A stretch of 64,000 nucleotides of DNA from Rhodospirillales bacterium (GCA_023898805.1 CP060260.1:1878050-1942049), one strand, 5' to 3'. Counted from the first letter of the stretch, positions 6,999 through 18,109 are shown. Notes: generated by a model not told the origin, from the letters alone. Program-made: numbers and translations.

Positions 6999-7027
6999 TT
7001 GACAAGCCTTTGATAACCTTTTTAAGT
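6999..7027 (+). promoter_or_regulatory. Sigma70-like promoter of popZ
   Basis: TTGACA (6999-7004) and TTAAGT (7022-7027) are separated by 17 bp. Initiation would give a leader of about 27 bases before the popZ start at 7062. The tolC stop is over 100 bp upstream, so popZ is probably transcribed separately. Confidence 0.5.
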
Positions 7028-7061
7028 CGAACGAAAGATAAGCAAAGGCAAGTTTTCGCGA

Positions 7062-7790
7062 ATGGCCGAAACCCGCAGCGATCAGGAACCGTCGATCGAG
7101 GAAATCCTCGCCTCGATCCGCGAAATCATCTCCGACGACGATGCCGTCCAGCAATCGGCGGGCGGCGACCAGGAATCCGCGCCAGCTGCTGCGGAAGCTG
7201 CATCTGCACCTGCACCGGTTGCCAAGCCTGCCGCACCCGCTGCCGAAACAAAGAAATCTGATCCAGCCCCAAAACCCGCCGCTGCGCCCCCGATGGAGGG
7301 TATGGCGGACGAGGACGACATCCTCGATCTTGGTAGCTTCACCGAGCCCGAGAAAGCGGAAGCCGCCAAGGAAAACAGGGTGGATCCGCTGGCTGGCATT
7401 GATCTGGAAATCGCCAAGGAAATGACCGTCGATTTCACGGAACCCGAGCCTGAACCTGAACCTGAACCGGAACCGGAATCGGAGCCCGAACCGGTCATGG
7501 AAGCGGAGCTTGAACCGTTGCCCGAACCCGTATTTGAATCTTCGGATATGGCTACGGATGACTCGCTTTTGACCGACGCCGCGAAATCCGCATCGCTCGA
7601 CTCGCTGACCAGACTGGCCCAGAACATTGCCATCAGCCGGGCCGGGAAGGGGGGAACCTTGGAAGACATCGTCCGTGACATGCTTAAACCCATGCTGCGC
7701 GAGTGGTTGGACCGCAACTTGCCCCCGATGATCGAACGCATGGTCGAGCGCGAGCTGGAACGCATGGTCAAGCAGGCCATGGATCGTTAA
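7062..7790 (+). CDS. popZ: Polar organizing protein PopZ (DUF2497)
   Basis: A 242-aa protein with the three-part PopZ layout. The N-terminal client-binding helix is near residues 10-26 (PSIEEILASIREIISDD), followed by a long Pro/Glu-rich disordered linker (about 28-165) and a C-terminal helical oligomerisation region (about 180-242) with REWLDRNLPPMIERMVERE. PopZ condenses at cell poles and anchors the chromosome origin through ParB as well as cell-cycle kinases. Alphaproteobacteria commonly carry it next to valS, as here. Its presence implies a polarised cell cycle, consistent with ccrM in the same window. Confidence 0.92.
   Translation: MAETRSDQEPSIEEILASIREIISDDDAVQQSAGGDQESAPAAAEAASAPAPVAKPAAPAAETKKSDPAPKPAAAPPMEGMADEDDILDLGSFTEPEKAEAAKENRVDPLAGIDLEIAKEMTVDFTEPEPEPEPEPEPESEPEPVMEAELEPLPEPVFESSDMATDDSLLTDAAKSASLDSLTRLAQNIAISRAGKGGTLEDIVRDMLKPMLREWLDRNLPPMIERMVERELERMVKQAMDR
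7440..7493 (+). repeat. Glu-Pro codon repeat in popZ
   Basis: About nine consecutive GAR-CCN units encode a Pro-Glu dipeptide run in the PopZ linker. Such a run can change length by slippage and affects the negative charge and phase behaviour of the linker. Confidence 0.75.
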
Positions 7791-7907
7791 ACCCCTGCTT
7801 TTTCAATCCTGAAATCAAAAAAATCTTGAAGCCTTTCGCCGCACGAGCGTAGGCTTGAAAGATTGATGCCCGGACCAACGGGTGCGAGTTGAACAGGATA
7901 TTACGAT

Positions 7908-8417
7908 ATGACCAATCCGGTTTTTGCCGCCCGCTATGTGGGCACGAATGGCGAGCAGATATACCCTGTGCGTGTGTCCTTCGCGCGTGTCGCGCGCGCC
8001 CCAAAGCCCGCCAATTGCCAGTTCGCTGGGCGTGCGCTGGCGTATGCGGCGATCCATCCCAAGGTCTTGCGCACCGACGCGCTGGACACAGTGCGCGTGC
8101 TGGCTTGGGCCGATCCGCAAAACCCTGGCAAGCATGTAGTAGGCTTTCTGCATGAAACATGGACGCCCAGGGGGTTGTCCGGCACAACGCCGAAAACCAT
8201 GACGCTCTACGAACATCAGCGGTTTTCTGACCCTGCAGCGGCCCTGAACGCCTGTGACGCGCTGGCGCTGAACAACACCTATTCCCAGATCCATGCGCTG
8301 TTTGGCCAGGCCGTCCGGGTAACCTCCGACCCGGGCGACCTGCCTTTCCTGCGTCCCCTTCACTGGTGTTCGGTGCATGACGTGCGTGCCGGGCGGCCTT
8401 TCGCATTAAAAGGTTGA
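7908..8417 (+). CDS. Hypothetical protein between popZ and valS
   Basis: A 169-aa soluble protein with no signal peptide or membrane segment. I do not recognise the family. It begins MTNPVFAARYVGTNG, has two Cys residues in the second half and few charged clusters. ATG at 7908 follows a GGATATTAC stretch that may serve as a weak ribosome-binding site. It interrupts the otherwise usual popZ-valS adjacency and lies 31 bp before valS. Codon use is like its neighbours, so recent transfer is not obvious. Confidence 0.6.
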   Translation: MTNPVFAARYVGTNGEQIYPVRVSFARVARAPKPANCQFAGRALAYAAIHPKVLRTDALDTVRVLAWADPQNPGKHVVGFLHETWTPRGLSGTTPKTMTLYEHQRFSDPAAALNACDALALNNTYSQIHALFGQAVRVTSDPGDLPFLRPLHWCSVHDVRAGRPFALKG

Positions 8418-8448
8418 TTTTTCGCCGCCGCTGCCCGAAAAACGGGGC

Positions 8449-11094
<2,646 letters not shown>

Positions 11095-11109
11095 GGATAA
11101 GAACCCCGC

Positions 11110-11130
11110 CCCGGCAAGGGGGTTGCCGGG
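11110..11130 (+). terminator. Hairpin after valS
   Basis: An eight-base perfect stem (CCCGGCAA/TTGCCGGG) with a GGGGG loop lies shortly after the valS stop. There is no T-run directly after it, so it may act as a Rho-assisted or RNA-stabilising hairpin rather than a classic intrinsic terminator. Confidence 0.4.
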
Positions 11131-11169
11131 ACGGAGCCAAGAGCAGCTTCAAACGTTTGACGTTTTTCT

Positions 11170-11664
11170 TCAGGCCGCTTTTGTCGGGTTCAGGGCTTCG
11201 CGCGCCCCACCTTGAACCAAGGCGTCCAGCAAGCCCTGCTTGACCGCGATTTTGCGCGGCTTCAGGCGTTCGGGAATTTCGCGCACCAGATCGACGTTCA
11301 GCATTCCGTGTTCGATGCGCGCGTCCTTGACCTCCACATGGTCGGCCAACTGGAAACGCTGCTCGAAGGCGCGGGTGGCGATGCCGCGATGCAGATAAGT
11401 CTTGCCGTCATCCTTCGACGTTTCTTTTTTCTGGCCGCGCACGATCAGCGTGCCGTTTTCGACATTGATATCCAGATCGTCCTGCCCGAACCCGGCCACG
11501 GCCATCGAAATCTGGTACGAATCCTCGCCCGTTTTTTCGATGTTATAGGGTGGATAGGCAGCAGGCTGGGCGTCAAGCATCGAGGCCAGACGGTCGAAAC
11601 CGATCATCGAACGGAACAGCGGCGAAAAATCGAGATCGCAGGTCGCAAGTTGATTGCGTGTCAT
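11170..11664 (-). CDS. Hsp20 small heat-shock chaperone (IbpA type)
   Basis: A 164-aa alpha-crystallin-domain protein. The domain (about 35-130) contains NIEKTGEDSYQISMAVAGF and the A-x-x-x-GxLxxxL element as HGMLNVDLVREIPE; the C-terminal tail carries the short extension after RLKPRKIAV. IbpA-type proteins bind unfolding proteins without ATP and hand them to DnaK/ClpB. I start at MTRNQLAT because a strong AAGGAG lies six bases upstream; the longer frame adds an unrelated 33 residues. The gene has its own promoter. Confidence 0.93.
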   Translation of the reverse strand: MTRNQLATCDLDFSPLFRSMIGFDRLASMLDAQPAAYPPYNIEKTGEDSYQISMAVAGFGQDDLDINVENGTLIVRGQKKETSKDDGKTYLHRGIATRAFEQRFQLADHVEVKDARIEHGMLNVDLVREIPERLKPRKIAVKQGLLDALVQGGAREALNPTKAA

Positions 11665-11732
11665 TTTACATCTCCTTGGTTTAAGCGAGTTGTGTTGTCG
11701 GCAGGCCCTCAAGCGGCACCTGCATGAACGCA

Positions 11733-11760
11733 TACTTACATCCGATAGGAATAAAGTCAA
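11733..11760 (-). promoter_or_regulatory. Promoter of the Hsp20 gene
   Basis: On the minus strand TTGACT (11755-11760) and TAAGTA (11733-11738) are 16 bp apart. The resulting leader of about 60 bases contains a GCAGG/CCTGC hairpin. Thermosensor elements are common in Hsp20 leaders, but I cannot identify a ROSE-type anti-Shine-Dalgarno motif here. Confidence 0.5.
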
Positions 11761-11793
11761 CAATAAATAGGAATTAATACATCCATATGTTTT

Positions 11794-11821
11794 AAAACAA
11801 AAACGCCGCCCGAAGGCGGCG
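11794..11821 (-). terminator. Intrinsic terminator of the rpmE operon
   Basis: On the minus strand CGCCGCC-TTCG-GGCGGCG forms a seven-base stem with a very stable TTCG tetraloop, followed by TTTTTGTTTT. It ends the rpmE/85-aa gene transcript. Confidence 0.9.
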
Positions 11822-11845
11822 CGAAGAAATGCGAAATAAAAACGA

Positions 11846-12103
11846 TTACTGTACCGGCGGGGTCCAACCTGAACAGACCGGCGGGTTGTTCAGGATATAG
11901 GTGGGGTCGCTGGAATCCGAACGGCGCACGCAGTAACTGACCGCGCCGGTCGTGGTGTTGACCCGCCACGCATAGGCGGCGGAACCCGAGGCCATCATGA
12001 AACCTGCACCGCGCGATTGGCTGACCGCCGGGCTAAGCGCCGCAAACACGATCGCGCAGGCGGTCACGAGTGTGGAAGCGAACAGGGCGAGGGGCCATTT
12101 CAT
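11846..12103 (-). CDS. Small exported or membrane-anchored hypothetical protein (85 aa)
   Basis: It begins MKWPLALFASTLVTACAIVFAAL, a single N-terminal hydrophobic segment that is either an uncleaved anchor or a signal peptide ending after AVSQS. About 50 extracytoplasmic residues follow with two cysteines that could form a disulfide (SYCVRR, PPVCSGW). No family is recognised. The start lies five bases after the rpmE stop, so it is the second gene of an rpmE operon, and it is followed by a strong terminator. Confidence 0.7.
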   Translation of the reverse strand: MKWPLALFASTLVTACAIVFAALSPAVSQSRGAGFMMASGSAAYAWRVNTTTGAVSYCVRRSDSSDPTYILNNPPVCSGWTPPVQ

Positions 12104-12108
12104 TCGGC

Positions 12109-12363
12109 TTACTTGCCTTTCGTGCCGTCCTTGGCGGCGCCGCCCACGGCGCCGAAGCCGGCAAAGCGTTTTTCGAATTTCGACAGCTGGCCTTTTTCCA
12201 TGACCCGGCGCTCGCCGCCCGTCCAGGCCGGGTGCGATTTCGGGTCGATGTCCAGCTTCATGACCTCGCCTTCCGCGCCCCATGTGGAATAGGTGTCGTA
12301 TTCGCTGCCGTCGGTCATGACGATCTTGATCTTGTGGTAATCCGGATGAATGTCTTGCTTCAT
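12109..12363 (-). CDS. rpmE: 50S ribosomal protein L31
   Basis: An 84-aa L31 with the signature DIDPKSHPAWTGG and a SKFEKRF segment. It lacks the CxxC zinc ribbon, so it is the zinc-independent (C-) form as in many alphaproteobacteria. The start MKQDIHPDY is supported by GGAGT about six bases upstream. The last 15 residues form a Gly/Lys-rich tail. L31 bridges the ribosomal subunits. It heads a two-gene operon with the small exported protein. Confidence 0.96.
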   Translation of the reverse strand: MKQDIHPDYHKIKIVMTDGSEYDTYSTWGAEGEVMKLDIDPKSHPAWTGGERRVMEKGQLSKFEKRFAGFGAVGGAAKDGTKGK

Positions 12364-12468
12364 AAGTAACTCCTGAATTCTCTGGCGGTTAATTAGGCGG
12401 TTTGCCGCGCAAAAGCAATGTTTTTTTGCAAGCCGCGTTGCGAGGCCGGTCTTTCCGTAAACGGTATA

Positions 12469-13530
12469 TCAGGCCGCCAGCGACTTGCCCGCGCTGCGCA
12501 GGTCGGCGAAAGCCTCGTCCAGCCGTGCGACGATGCCCTTTTCCCCCTCGCGCAGCCATGCGCGCGGATCATATTCCTTCTTGTACGGCTTGCCCGTATC
12601 CGGGTCGATCTGGTGCTGGAACGCCTTGGCGTGCGCGCCGACATAGGCGCCGACCTTTTCCGAGAACGCGAATTGCGTGTCGGTGTCGATGTTCATCTTG
12701 AAGATGCCATAGCCCAGCGATTCCGCGATCTTGCCCTTTTCCGACCCCGACCCGCCATGGAAGACGAGATCAAGCGGGTTGGCGCCAAGCCCGCGTTTTT
12801 CCGCGACCAGAATCTGGCTGTTTTTCAGGATTTCCGGACGCAACTGAACGTTGCCGGGGCTATAGACGCCGTGCACGTTGCCGAACGACGCCGCGACCGA
12901 GAAATGCCCGATAGAGGCAAGGGCGTCGTAAGCGGCCAGCACGTCTTCCGGCTGGGTGTACAGCCGCGCGTTGTCGACATGGTCCGAACCCACGCCGTCT
13001 TCCTCGCCGCCGGTGCAGCCCAGCTCGATCTCAAGGCTCATGTCGATCGCGGCCATGCGCTTTAAAATCCGCGCGGATTCGGTGATGTTATAGGCCAGAG
13101 GCTCCTCTGAAAGGTCGAGCATGTGCGAGGAAAACAAAGGCCGCCCGGTCGCCTTGTAATGCGCCTCGCCGTGGTCGAGCATCCCTTCCACCCACGGGAT
13201 CAGTTTTTTGTTGGCGTGATCGGTGTGCAGCACGACGCAGATACCGTATTGCTGCGCCATCAGATGGACATGCCGGGCGCAGGAAACCGCGCCCAGGATT
13301 TTCGCCTGCAGCGAATCCGGGCAACCCTTGCCGGCAAAGAATTCGGCCCCGCCGTTCGACAGCTGGATGATGACGTCGGCCTTGTTTTTCGCCGCTGCCT
13401 CCATCACCGCGTTGACCGTGTTGGTTCCCACCACATTGACCGCGGGCAGGGCGTATTGCCCTTGTTTGCAGGCGGAAAGAAGCGTCCGGTATTCGGCACC
13501 GGTGACGACGCCGGGTTGCAGTTTGGCCAT
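12469..13530 (-). CDS. fba: Class II fructose-bisphosphate aldolase
   Basis: A 353-aa zinc-dependent aldolase of the E. coli FbaA type, splitting fructose 1,6-bisphosphate in glycolysis and acting in reverse in gluconeogenesis. Zinc ligands and active-site residues lie in VLHTDHANKK (about 101-109), FGNVHGVYSPG and FHGGSGS. The catalytic acid Asp104 is next to His105. It stands alone between the rpmE operon and a terminator that insulates it from the MarR-like operon. gapA and tkt are further upstream on the same strand; pgk is not in the window. Confidence 0.96.
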   Translation of the reverse strand: MAKLQPGVVTGAEYRTLLSACKQGQYALPAVNVVGTNTVNAVMEAAAKNKADVIIQLSNGGAEFFAGKGCPDSLQAKILGAVSCARHVHLMAQQYGICVVLHTDHANKKLIPWVEGMLDHGEAHYKATGRPLFSSHMLDLSEEPLAYNITESARILKRMAAIDMSLEIELGCTGGEEDGVGSDHVDNARLYTQPEDVLAAYDALASIGHFSVAASFGNVHGVYSPGNVQLRPEILKNSQILVAEKRGLGANPLDLVFHGGSGSEKGKIAESLGYGIFKMNIDTDTQFAFSEKVGAYVGAHAKAFQHQIDPDTGKPYKKEYDPRAWLREGEKGIVARLDEAFADLRSAGKSLAA

Positions 13531-13566
13531 GACGGGATCCCTGTCTTTGTTGCGTATGCTGATCGA

Positions 13567-13600
13567 AATAAAAAACCGCCAGCACTTTCGCGTTGGCGGT
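13567..13600 (-). terminator. Intrinsic terminator of the MarR-like/44-aa operon
   Basis: On the minus strand ACCGCCA and TGGCGGT form a seven-base stem with a 12-base loop, followed by TTTTTTATTT. It separates the MarR-like operon from fba. Confidence 0.85.
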
Positions 13601-13632
13601 CCGTCTTGTCAATGCGCGTGGCGCGCGAAGCC

Positions 13633-13767
13633 TTACGGCGCGACCGGCTTGGGCTGTTGCGGCGCGATTTTTGCCACCGTCATCACGGCGACCGGCTGCT
13701 GCCCGCCCATGTTGTCTGCGGCAAAGCGGATGGCTTCAAGAGCCTTGGGTGTGAGCGTATAGGTCAT
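13633..13767 (-). CDS. Small 44-aa protein coupled to the MarR-like regulator
   Basis: The ATG at 13767 overlaps the stop of the MarR-like gene as ATGA, and the frame runs 44 codons to TAA at 13633-13635. The product begins MTYTLTPKALEAIRFAADN and ends in a Gln/Pro-rich tail (IAPQQPKPVAP). The tight coupling and the terminator placed right after it argue that it is translated. No family is recognised; a small partner or peptide effector of the regulator is possible but unproven. Confidence 0.55.
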   Translation of the reverse strand: MTYTLTPKALEAIRFAADNMGGQQPVAVMTVAKIAPQQPKPVAP

Positions 13768-14390
13768 GTGTTGTCCACTATTCCTTCTTCAATCAGATTG
13801 CGTATCGCACGCTGGTCTGTCGTCGGCGGCCCGTCATAAAGATTGTTTATGATGTCGCTGCGCGACGCTTCGCCCTTAAAACCTACCGCCAAAAGGGCCT
13901 TAAGCTCCCTTAACGAAGGCATATGCTTATGAAACAAACCAATAAACCTGTGCAAGATATTTTTCAAGGCCTCATGCTGTTGCCCAAAGGGGCGCAGCGC
14001 CAGTTGCAGGTGTTTATGGGTATAGGTGCTGGCATGCAGCGCGTGTTCGCGCGCGTCCAGCCGTCCTTCGGTGCGGGTGATGCAGCCATGCCCCCACAGC
14101 CAGTCCACATTGCGTGAAACGACCGATTTTTCAAGGTTTAGCCGCTCGCCGATGCCGTTTTGCGTGGTGTTCGGGTGCTGGTCGATGTCCAGAAGGATCA
14201 TCGCCCGACGCAGGGAAACCGAGGGGTCGCCGGTCGCATCGACCAGATGGTCGACCGTTTCCGCCAGCGTCAATACATCCTCGCGCGCCGGAATGTCGGC
14301 TTTTGCGCTCCGGCTTGCTTCCGTTTCCGCCAGCGAATCTGCCGCGCTGACGGGGGGAGAGGGTGGTGCGGGGCGATGCGCCTCGGTCAT
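13764..14390 (-). CDS. MarR-like winged-helix protein
   Basis: A 208-aa protein. After an Ala/Ser/Pro-rich N-terminus (about 1-40), a winged-helix region at roughly 60-120 (LLDIDQHPNTTQNGIGERLNL, then EKSVVSRNVDWL and a wing with RTEGRLDAREH) resembles MarR regulators. The C-terminal part (about 125-208) is helical and contains a second possible wing near GEASRSDIINNLYDG. The ATG at 14390 has AAGAAG five bases upstream and is preferred over the GTG six bases earlier. It is coupled to the 44-aa ORF. Targets and ligand are unknown. Confidence 0.65.
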   Translation of the reverse strand: MTEAHRPAPPSPPVSAADSLAETEASRSAKADIPAREDVLTLAETVDHLVDATGDPSVSLRRAMILLDIDQHPNTTQNGIGERLNLEKSVVSRNVDWLWGHGCITRTEGRLDAREHALHASTYTHKHLQLALRPFGQQHEALKNILHRFIGLFHKHMPSLRELKALLAVGFKGEASRSDIINNLYDGPPTTDQRAIRNLIEEGIVDNT

Positions 14391-14503
14391 AAACACTTCT
14401 TAACCGTTAAATGAGAGAATCTAAAGGCAAAACAGGCATATTCCATATCATAACACAAAATTTGCCGATTTTATGAAAATATGTAAAGATTGAAAGATAA
14501 CAA

Positions 14504-14743
14504 ATGAAAATGTTCAGAAACCCTGTGGAAATCGGCACCATGCGTGAGAAATTAACGGCCATTCAGCTTGCTGTATTGACGCTTGTCGGTGCGGCGACCT
14601 TTGCGGTGATGGTGTGGGCCATGGGCATCGATATGGCGTTTGAAATGCTGGGCTTCCTGACCATGGCCAGCGGCGCGGTCGCGGTACTGGGTGTGAAGCC
14701 GGTGCCGCTATACCGGGTCCACCGCCACAAACCGCATCACTGA
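14504..14743 (+). CDS. Small membrane protein (79 aa)
   Basis: A 79-aa protein with two hydrophobic segments (about 21-40 and 47-65) and a His/Arg-rich tail (YRVHRHKPHH). It may be inserted as a hairpin in the inner membrane. It is transcribed divergently from the MarR-like gene across a 113-bp AT-rich region, so it is a plausible target of that regulator. Starts at 14504 and 14510 are both possible. No family is recognised. Confidence 0.55.
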   Translation: MKMFRNPVEIGTMREKLTAIQLAVLTLVGAATFAVMVWAMGIDMAFEMLGFLTMASGAVAVLGVKPVPLYRVHRHKPHH

Positions 14744-14763
14744 AGAATAGCGTGCCTTTCCGC

Positions 14764-14862
14764 CATTGCGAGCGCGCGAGCGCGAAGCAATCCATACCGC
14801 GCTTGAAATTTCACTTTGCATGGATTGCTACGCCTGGCCTTCGGCCCGTCTCGCGATGACGG
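14764..14862. repeat. Dispersed palindromic repeat, family A
   Basis: CATTGCGAG...GAAGCAATCCAT on the left faces ATGGATTGC...CGCGATGACGG on the right, giving a large imperfect inverted repeat with GC-rich inner arms. Related units occur at 23131-23212, 26826-26895 and 39066-39107, always between genes. Confidence 0.75.
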
Positions 14863-14910
14863 ATTTTCTAACGGTTTCGTGTTGCTCTAAAGGTTCAACA
14901 CGTTGGACTT

Positions 14911-15915
14911 TCAAAGTTTTCCAAGCACCGTCGCGGTATCCAGCATCCGGTTGGAGAAGCCCCATTCATTGTCGTACCAGCTCATCACGCGCACGAAATT
15001 GCCGTCGATGACCTTGGTCCCCTCCAGCGAGAAGATGGAGGAATGGGGGTCGTGGTTGAAATCGCTGGAAACCAGCGGTTCGGCGTAATAGCCCAAAATG
15101 CCTTTCAGCGGGCCGTCTGCCGCCGCCTTGATCGCGGCGTTGATCTCGTCCTTCGTGGTGGCTTTGCCGGCCGTGAATTTCAGGTCGACCACCGAAACGT
15201 TGGGGGTCGGCACGCGCATTGCCATGCCGTCCAGCCTGCCGTTCAGTTCCGGTAAAACCTTGCCTACCGCTTTAGCGGCACCAGTGCTGGTCGGGATCAT
15301 GTTCAGGGCCGCCGCGCGCGCGCGGTGCAGATCCTTGTGCGCGGTATCCACCGTGCGCTGGTCACCGGTATAGGAATGGATGGTCGTCATGTACCCTTTT
15401 TCGATACCCACGGCTTTGTTCAGGACCGAGGCGACAGGCGCAAGACAGTTGGTCGTGCACGACGCGTTGGAAACGATTTTGTGTTCGGCGGTCAGCTTGT
15501 CATGGTTGACGCCATAGACGACGGTGATGTCCTCGTCCGTCGCGGGGGCGGAAATCAGCACCTTGCGCGCACCGGCGGTCAAATGCGCCGACGCCTTGTC
15601 GCGCGCGGTGAACACACCCGAACATTCCAGCGCGACGTCGATTTTCAAATCGCCCCACGGCAGCTGCGCCGGGTCTTTCTGCTGGAAGGACTGGATGGTT
15701 TTGCCCTTGATGACCAGATCGTTGCCCGCCACTTCGACCGGGTGGGGGAAGCGCCCATGTACGGAATCGTATTTCAGCAAATGCGCGTTGGTGGCGGCGT
15801 CGGCCAGATCGTTGATGGCCACGATCTCGATATCGCTGCGCCCGCTTTCATACAGCGCGCGGGCGACAAGGCGGCCAATGCGTCCAAATCCATTAATCGC
15901 TACGCGTACAGTCAT
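14911..15915 (-). CDS. gapA: Glyceraldehyde-3-phosphate dehydrogenase
   Basis: A 334-aa phosphorylating GAPDH. The NAD-binding start is MTVRVAINGFGRIGR and the catalytic Cys153 lies in SNASCTTNCLAP. Asp37 of INDL, the adenosine-ribose binder, indicates NAD rather than NADP use. The frame extends 19 codons upstream, but homology begins at MTVRVAING. It follows tkt on the same strand, separated by 133 bp with an inverted repeat, an arrangement common in alphaproteobacteria where pgk usually comes next; pgk is absent here. Confidence 0.96.
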   Translation of the reverse strand: MTVRVAINGFGRIGRLVARALYESGRSDIEIVAINDLADAATNAHLLKYDSVHGRFPHPVEVAGNDLVIKGKTIQSFQQKDPAQLPWGDLKIDVALECSGVFTARDKASAHLTAGARKVLISAPATDEDITVVYGVNHDKLTAEHKIVSNASCTTNCLAPVASVLNKAVGIEKGYMTTIHSYTGDQRTVDTAHKDLHRARAAALNMIPTSTGAAKAVGKVLPELNGRLDGMAMRVPTPNVSVVDLKFTAGKATTKDEINAAIKAAADGPLKGILGYYAEPLVSSDFNHDPHSSIFSLEGTKVIDGNFVRVMSWYDNEWGFSNRMLDTATVLGKL

Positions 15916-15945
15916 TTTTGTTTCCTTTTTCTGTGTTGTTTTTTT

Positions 15946-16038
15946 ACCACTAAGAACGCTAAGGCCCGCCAAGCGCCGCTAAGTTTTTTCATTTCTTAGC
16001 GCAACGCAGCGAAGCGAAGCTCGGCGCTCTCGGCGGTA
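15946..16038. repeat. Imperfect inverted repeat between tkt and gapA
   Basis: ACCACTAAGAACGCTAAGG on the left and CTTAGCG...CTCGGCGGT on the right form a long imperfect hairpin with TTTTTTCATTTC at its centre. It may attenuate or process the tkt-gapA message. I see no second copy of this family in the window. Confidence 0.5.
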
Positions 16039-16048
16039 AAAACATTGC

Positions 16049-18109
16049 CTACCTTTTTGCAGCACCGGCAATGGCCGCCGCCGTAATTCCGAAATGTTCG
16101 TACAGTTTCTGGTATGGCGCGGACTCGCCAAAGCCTTTCATGCCGATGAAGATGTCGGAGGGTTTGAGGTACTTATCCCAAGGCTGGCGGATCGCGGCCT
16201 CGACGACGATGCGGCGCGCGCTTTCGGGGCCGATGACCTCGCGCCTGTACGCTTCATCCTGTTTCTCAAGAAGTTCAATACAAGGCACTGATACCAATTG
16301 AACTTTTATGCTTGAGGATTGCAGCTTTTCATACGCCTCATACGCGATCGATACCTCCGAGCCCGAGGCCATCAACACCAGATCGGGGGTGCCTTTATCG
16401 AAGTTTTTACGCAGGATATACCCGCCTTTTCCACACAGGTTTGCGTGGGTCTTGGCGGGCAGGGTTGGTGTGGCGGCTACCTGCCAGGACTCTGCGTTAC
16501 GCAAAGTCGGCAACGCCTGCCGGGTCAAGGCGAAGACGGAAGGACCGTCGATGCGCTCCAGTGCGACCTGCCAGCATTCTGCCGTTTCCACCGCATCGCC
16601 GGGGCGCATGACAAAGCAATTGGGGATGGCGCGCAGGGCGGCCAGATGCTCGACCGGCTGGTGCGTCGGTCCGTCCTCGCCCAGACCGATGGAATCGTGG
16701 GTCATGACATGGATGACACGCGTCTTCATCAGCGCGGCCATGCGGATGGCCGGACGGCAGTAATCGGAAAAGGTCAGGAACGTCCCGGCATACGGAATGA
16801 CTCCGCCATGCAGCGCCATGCCGTTCATCGTCGCGGCCATGCCGTGCTCGCGCACGCCGTAATGGATGTATTGCCCGCCATAGGCGCCGGGTTTTACGAC
16901 CTCCGTACCCTTCTTGTATGTGTTGTTGGACGGTGTCAGGTCGGCCGACCCGCCGACCAGTTCCGGAACCGCCGCGATCAGCGCGTTCAGCGTCTCGCCG
17001 CTGGCCTGCCGCGTGGCGTTTTTCACAGGCTTGTCCAACAGTTCTTGCACAAGTTTGTCCACAACCAGGCGTACGCGGCCCGAAACATCGGGGTTGAACG
17101 CCGCGTCAAAGGCATCGCGCTGACCCGATTTCTCGTGCCGCACCTGCCACGCCTTGCGCATCTGGGCATTGCGTGCGCCGGCTTCGCGCCACCAGGTCAA
17201 AATCTCGGCCGGCACCTCGAACGGCGCGTACGGCCAATCCAGCGCGGCGCGCGCGCCCTTGATCTCGTCCTCGCCCAGCGGGCTGCCATGCGCGCCCGAC
17301 GTGTTGGCCTTGTGCGGCGCGCCGTAACCGATGGTGGTCTGGCAGCGGATAAGGGACGGCCTGTCGGATTTTTGCGCCTTGGCGATCGCGGCCTCGATCG
17401 CGTCGAAATCGTGCCCGTCGATGGTTTGCACGTCCCAGCCATAGGCGGTGAAGCGCCCGGTCGGGTCCTCGGTATAGGACAGGCTGGTCGGCCCGTCGAT
17501 CGAAATGCCGTTATCGTCGTAAAGCACGATCAGGCGCGAAAGCTTCATATGCCCGGCCAGCGAACAGGCCTCGTGGCTGATGCCTTCCATCATGTCGCCG
17601 TCCGATGCGACGACATAGGTAAAATGGTTGACCAGCTCGTCGCCGAAACGGGCATTGGTGATCCGCTCGGCCAGCGCGAAACCGACCGCGTTGGCGATGC
17701 CCTGTCCCAGCGGCCCTGTTGTGGTCTCGACGCCGATCGCGGGGTCGTGTTCGGGGTGGCCGGGGGTTATGGAATGGAGCTGCCGGAATTGCTGGATCTG
17801 CGCCAGCGTCATTTTCTCGTAACCCAACAGATAGGCGAGGGAGTACAAAAGCATCGAGCCATGTCCCGCCGACAGGATAAAGCGGTCGCGGTCGGGCCAT
17901 GTCGGCGCCGCCGGGTCGAAATGCATGAATTTGGTGAACAGCACGGTGGCCACGTCCGCCATACCCATCGGCATGCCGGGGTGGCCGGAATTTGCCTTTT
18001 CCACCGCGTCCATCGAAAGCGCGCGGATGGCGTTCGCGTATTTGCGCATCGGATGCGCGTCAACGGCGCGGGCAGGGGCGTGGGCTTGGGCAAGGTTGGT
18101 GGAGGCCAT
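16049..18109 (-). CDS. tkt: Transketolase
   Basis: A 686-aa thiamine-diphosphate enzyme that moves two-carbon units in the pentose phosphate pathway. The N-terminal PP domain has EKANSGHPGMPMG and the ThDP/Mg motif beginning SDGDMMEGISHEA and ending in the DDN segment (about 160-192). The central Pyr domain carries YGVREHGMAATMNG with the catalytic Glu, and the C-terminal domain follows. The first 18 residues are a variable leader. gapA follows on the same strand. Length is typical. Confidence 0.96.
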   Translation of the reverse strand: MASTNLAQAHAPARAVDAHPMRKYANAIRALSMDAVEKANSGHPGMPMGMADVATVLFTKFMHFDPAAPTWPDRDRFILSAGHGSMLLYSLAYLLGYEKMTLAQIQQFRQLHSITPGHPEHDPAIGVETTTGPLGQGIANAVGFALAERITNARFGDELVNHFTYVVASDGDMMEGISHEACSLAGHMKLSRLIVLYDDNGISIDGPTSLSYTEDPTGRFTAYGWDVQTIDGHDFDAIEAAIAKAQKSDRPSLIRCQTTIGYGAPHKANTSGAHGSPLGEDEIKGARAALDWPYAPFEVPAEILTWWREAGARNAQMRKAWQVRHEKSGQRDAFDAAFNPDVSGRVRLVVDKLVQELLDKPVKNATRQASGETLNALIAAVPELVGGSADLTPSNNTYKKGTEVVKPGAYGGQYIHYGVREHGMAATMNGMALHGGVIPYAGTFLTFSDYCRPAIRMAALMKTRVIHVMTHDSIGLGEDGPTHQPVEHLAALRAIPNCFVMRPGDAVETAECWQVALERIDGPSVFALTRQALPTLRNAESWQVAATPTLPAKTHANLCGKGGYILRKNFDKGTPDLVLMASGSEVSIAYEAYEKLQSSSIKVQLVSVPCIELLEKQDEAYRREVIGPESARRIVVEAAIRQPWDKYLKPSDIFIGMKGFGESAPYQKLYEHFGITAAAIAGAAKR

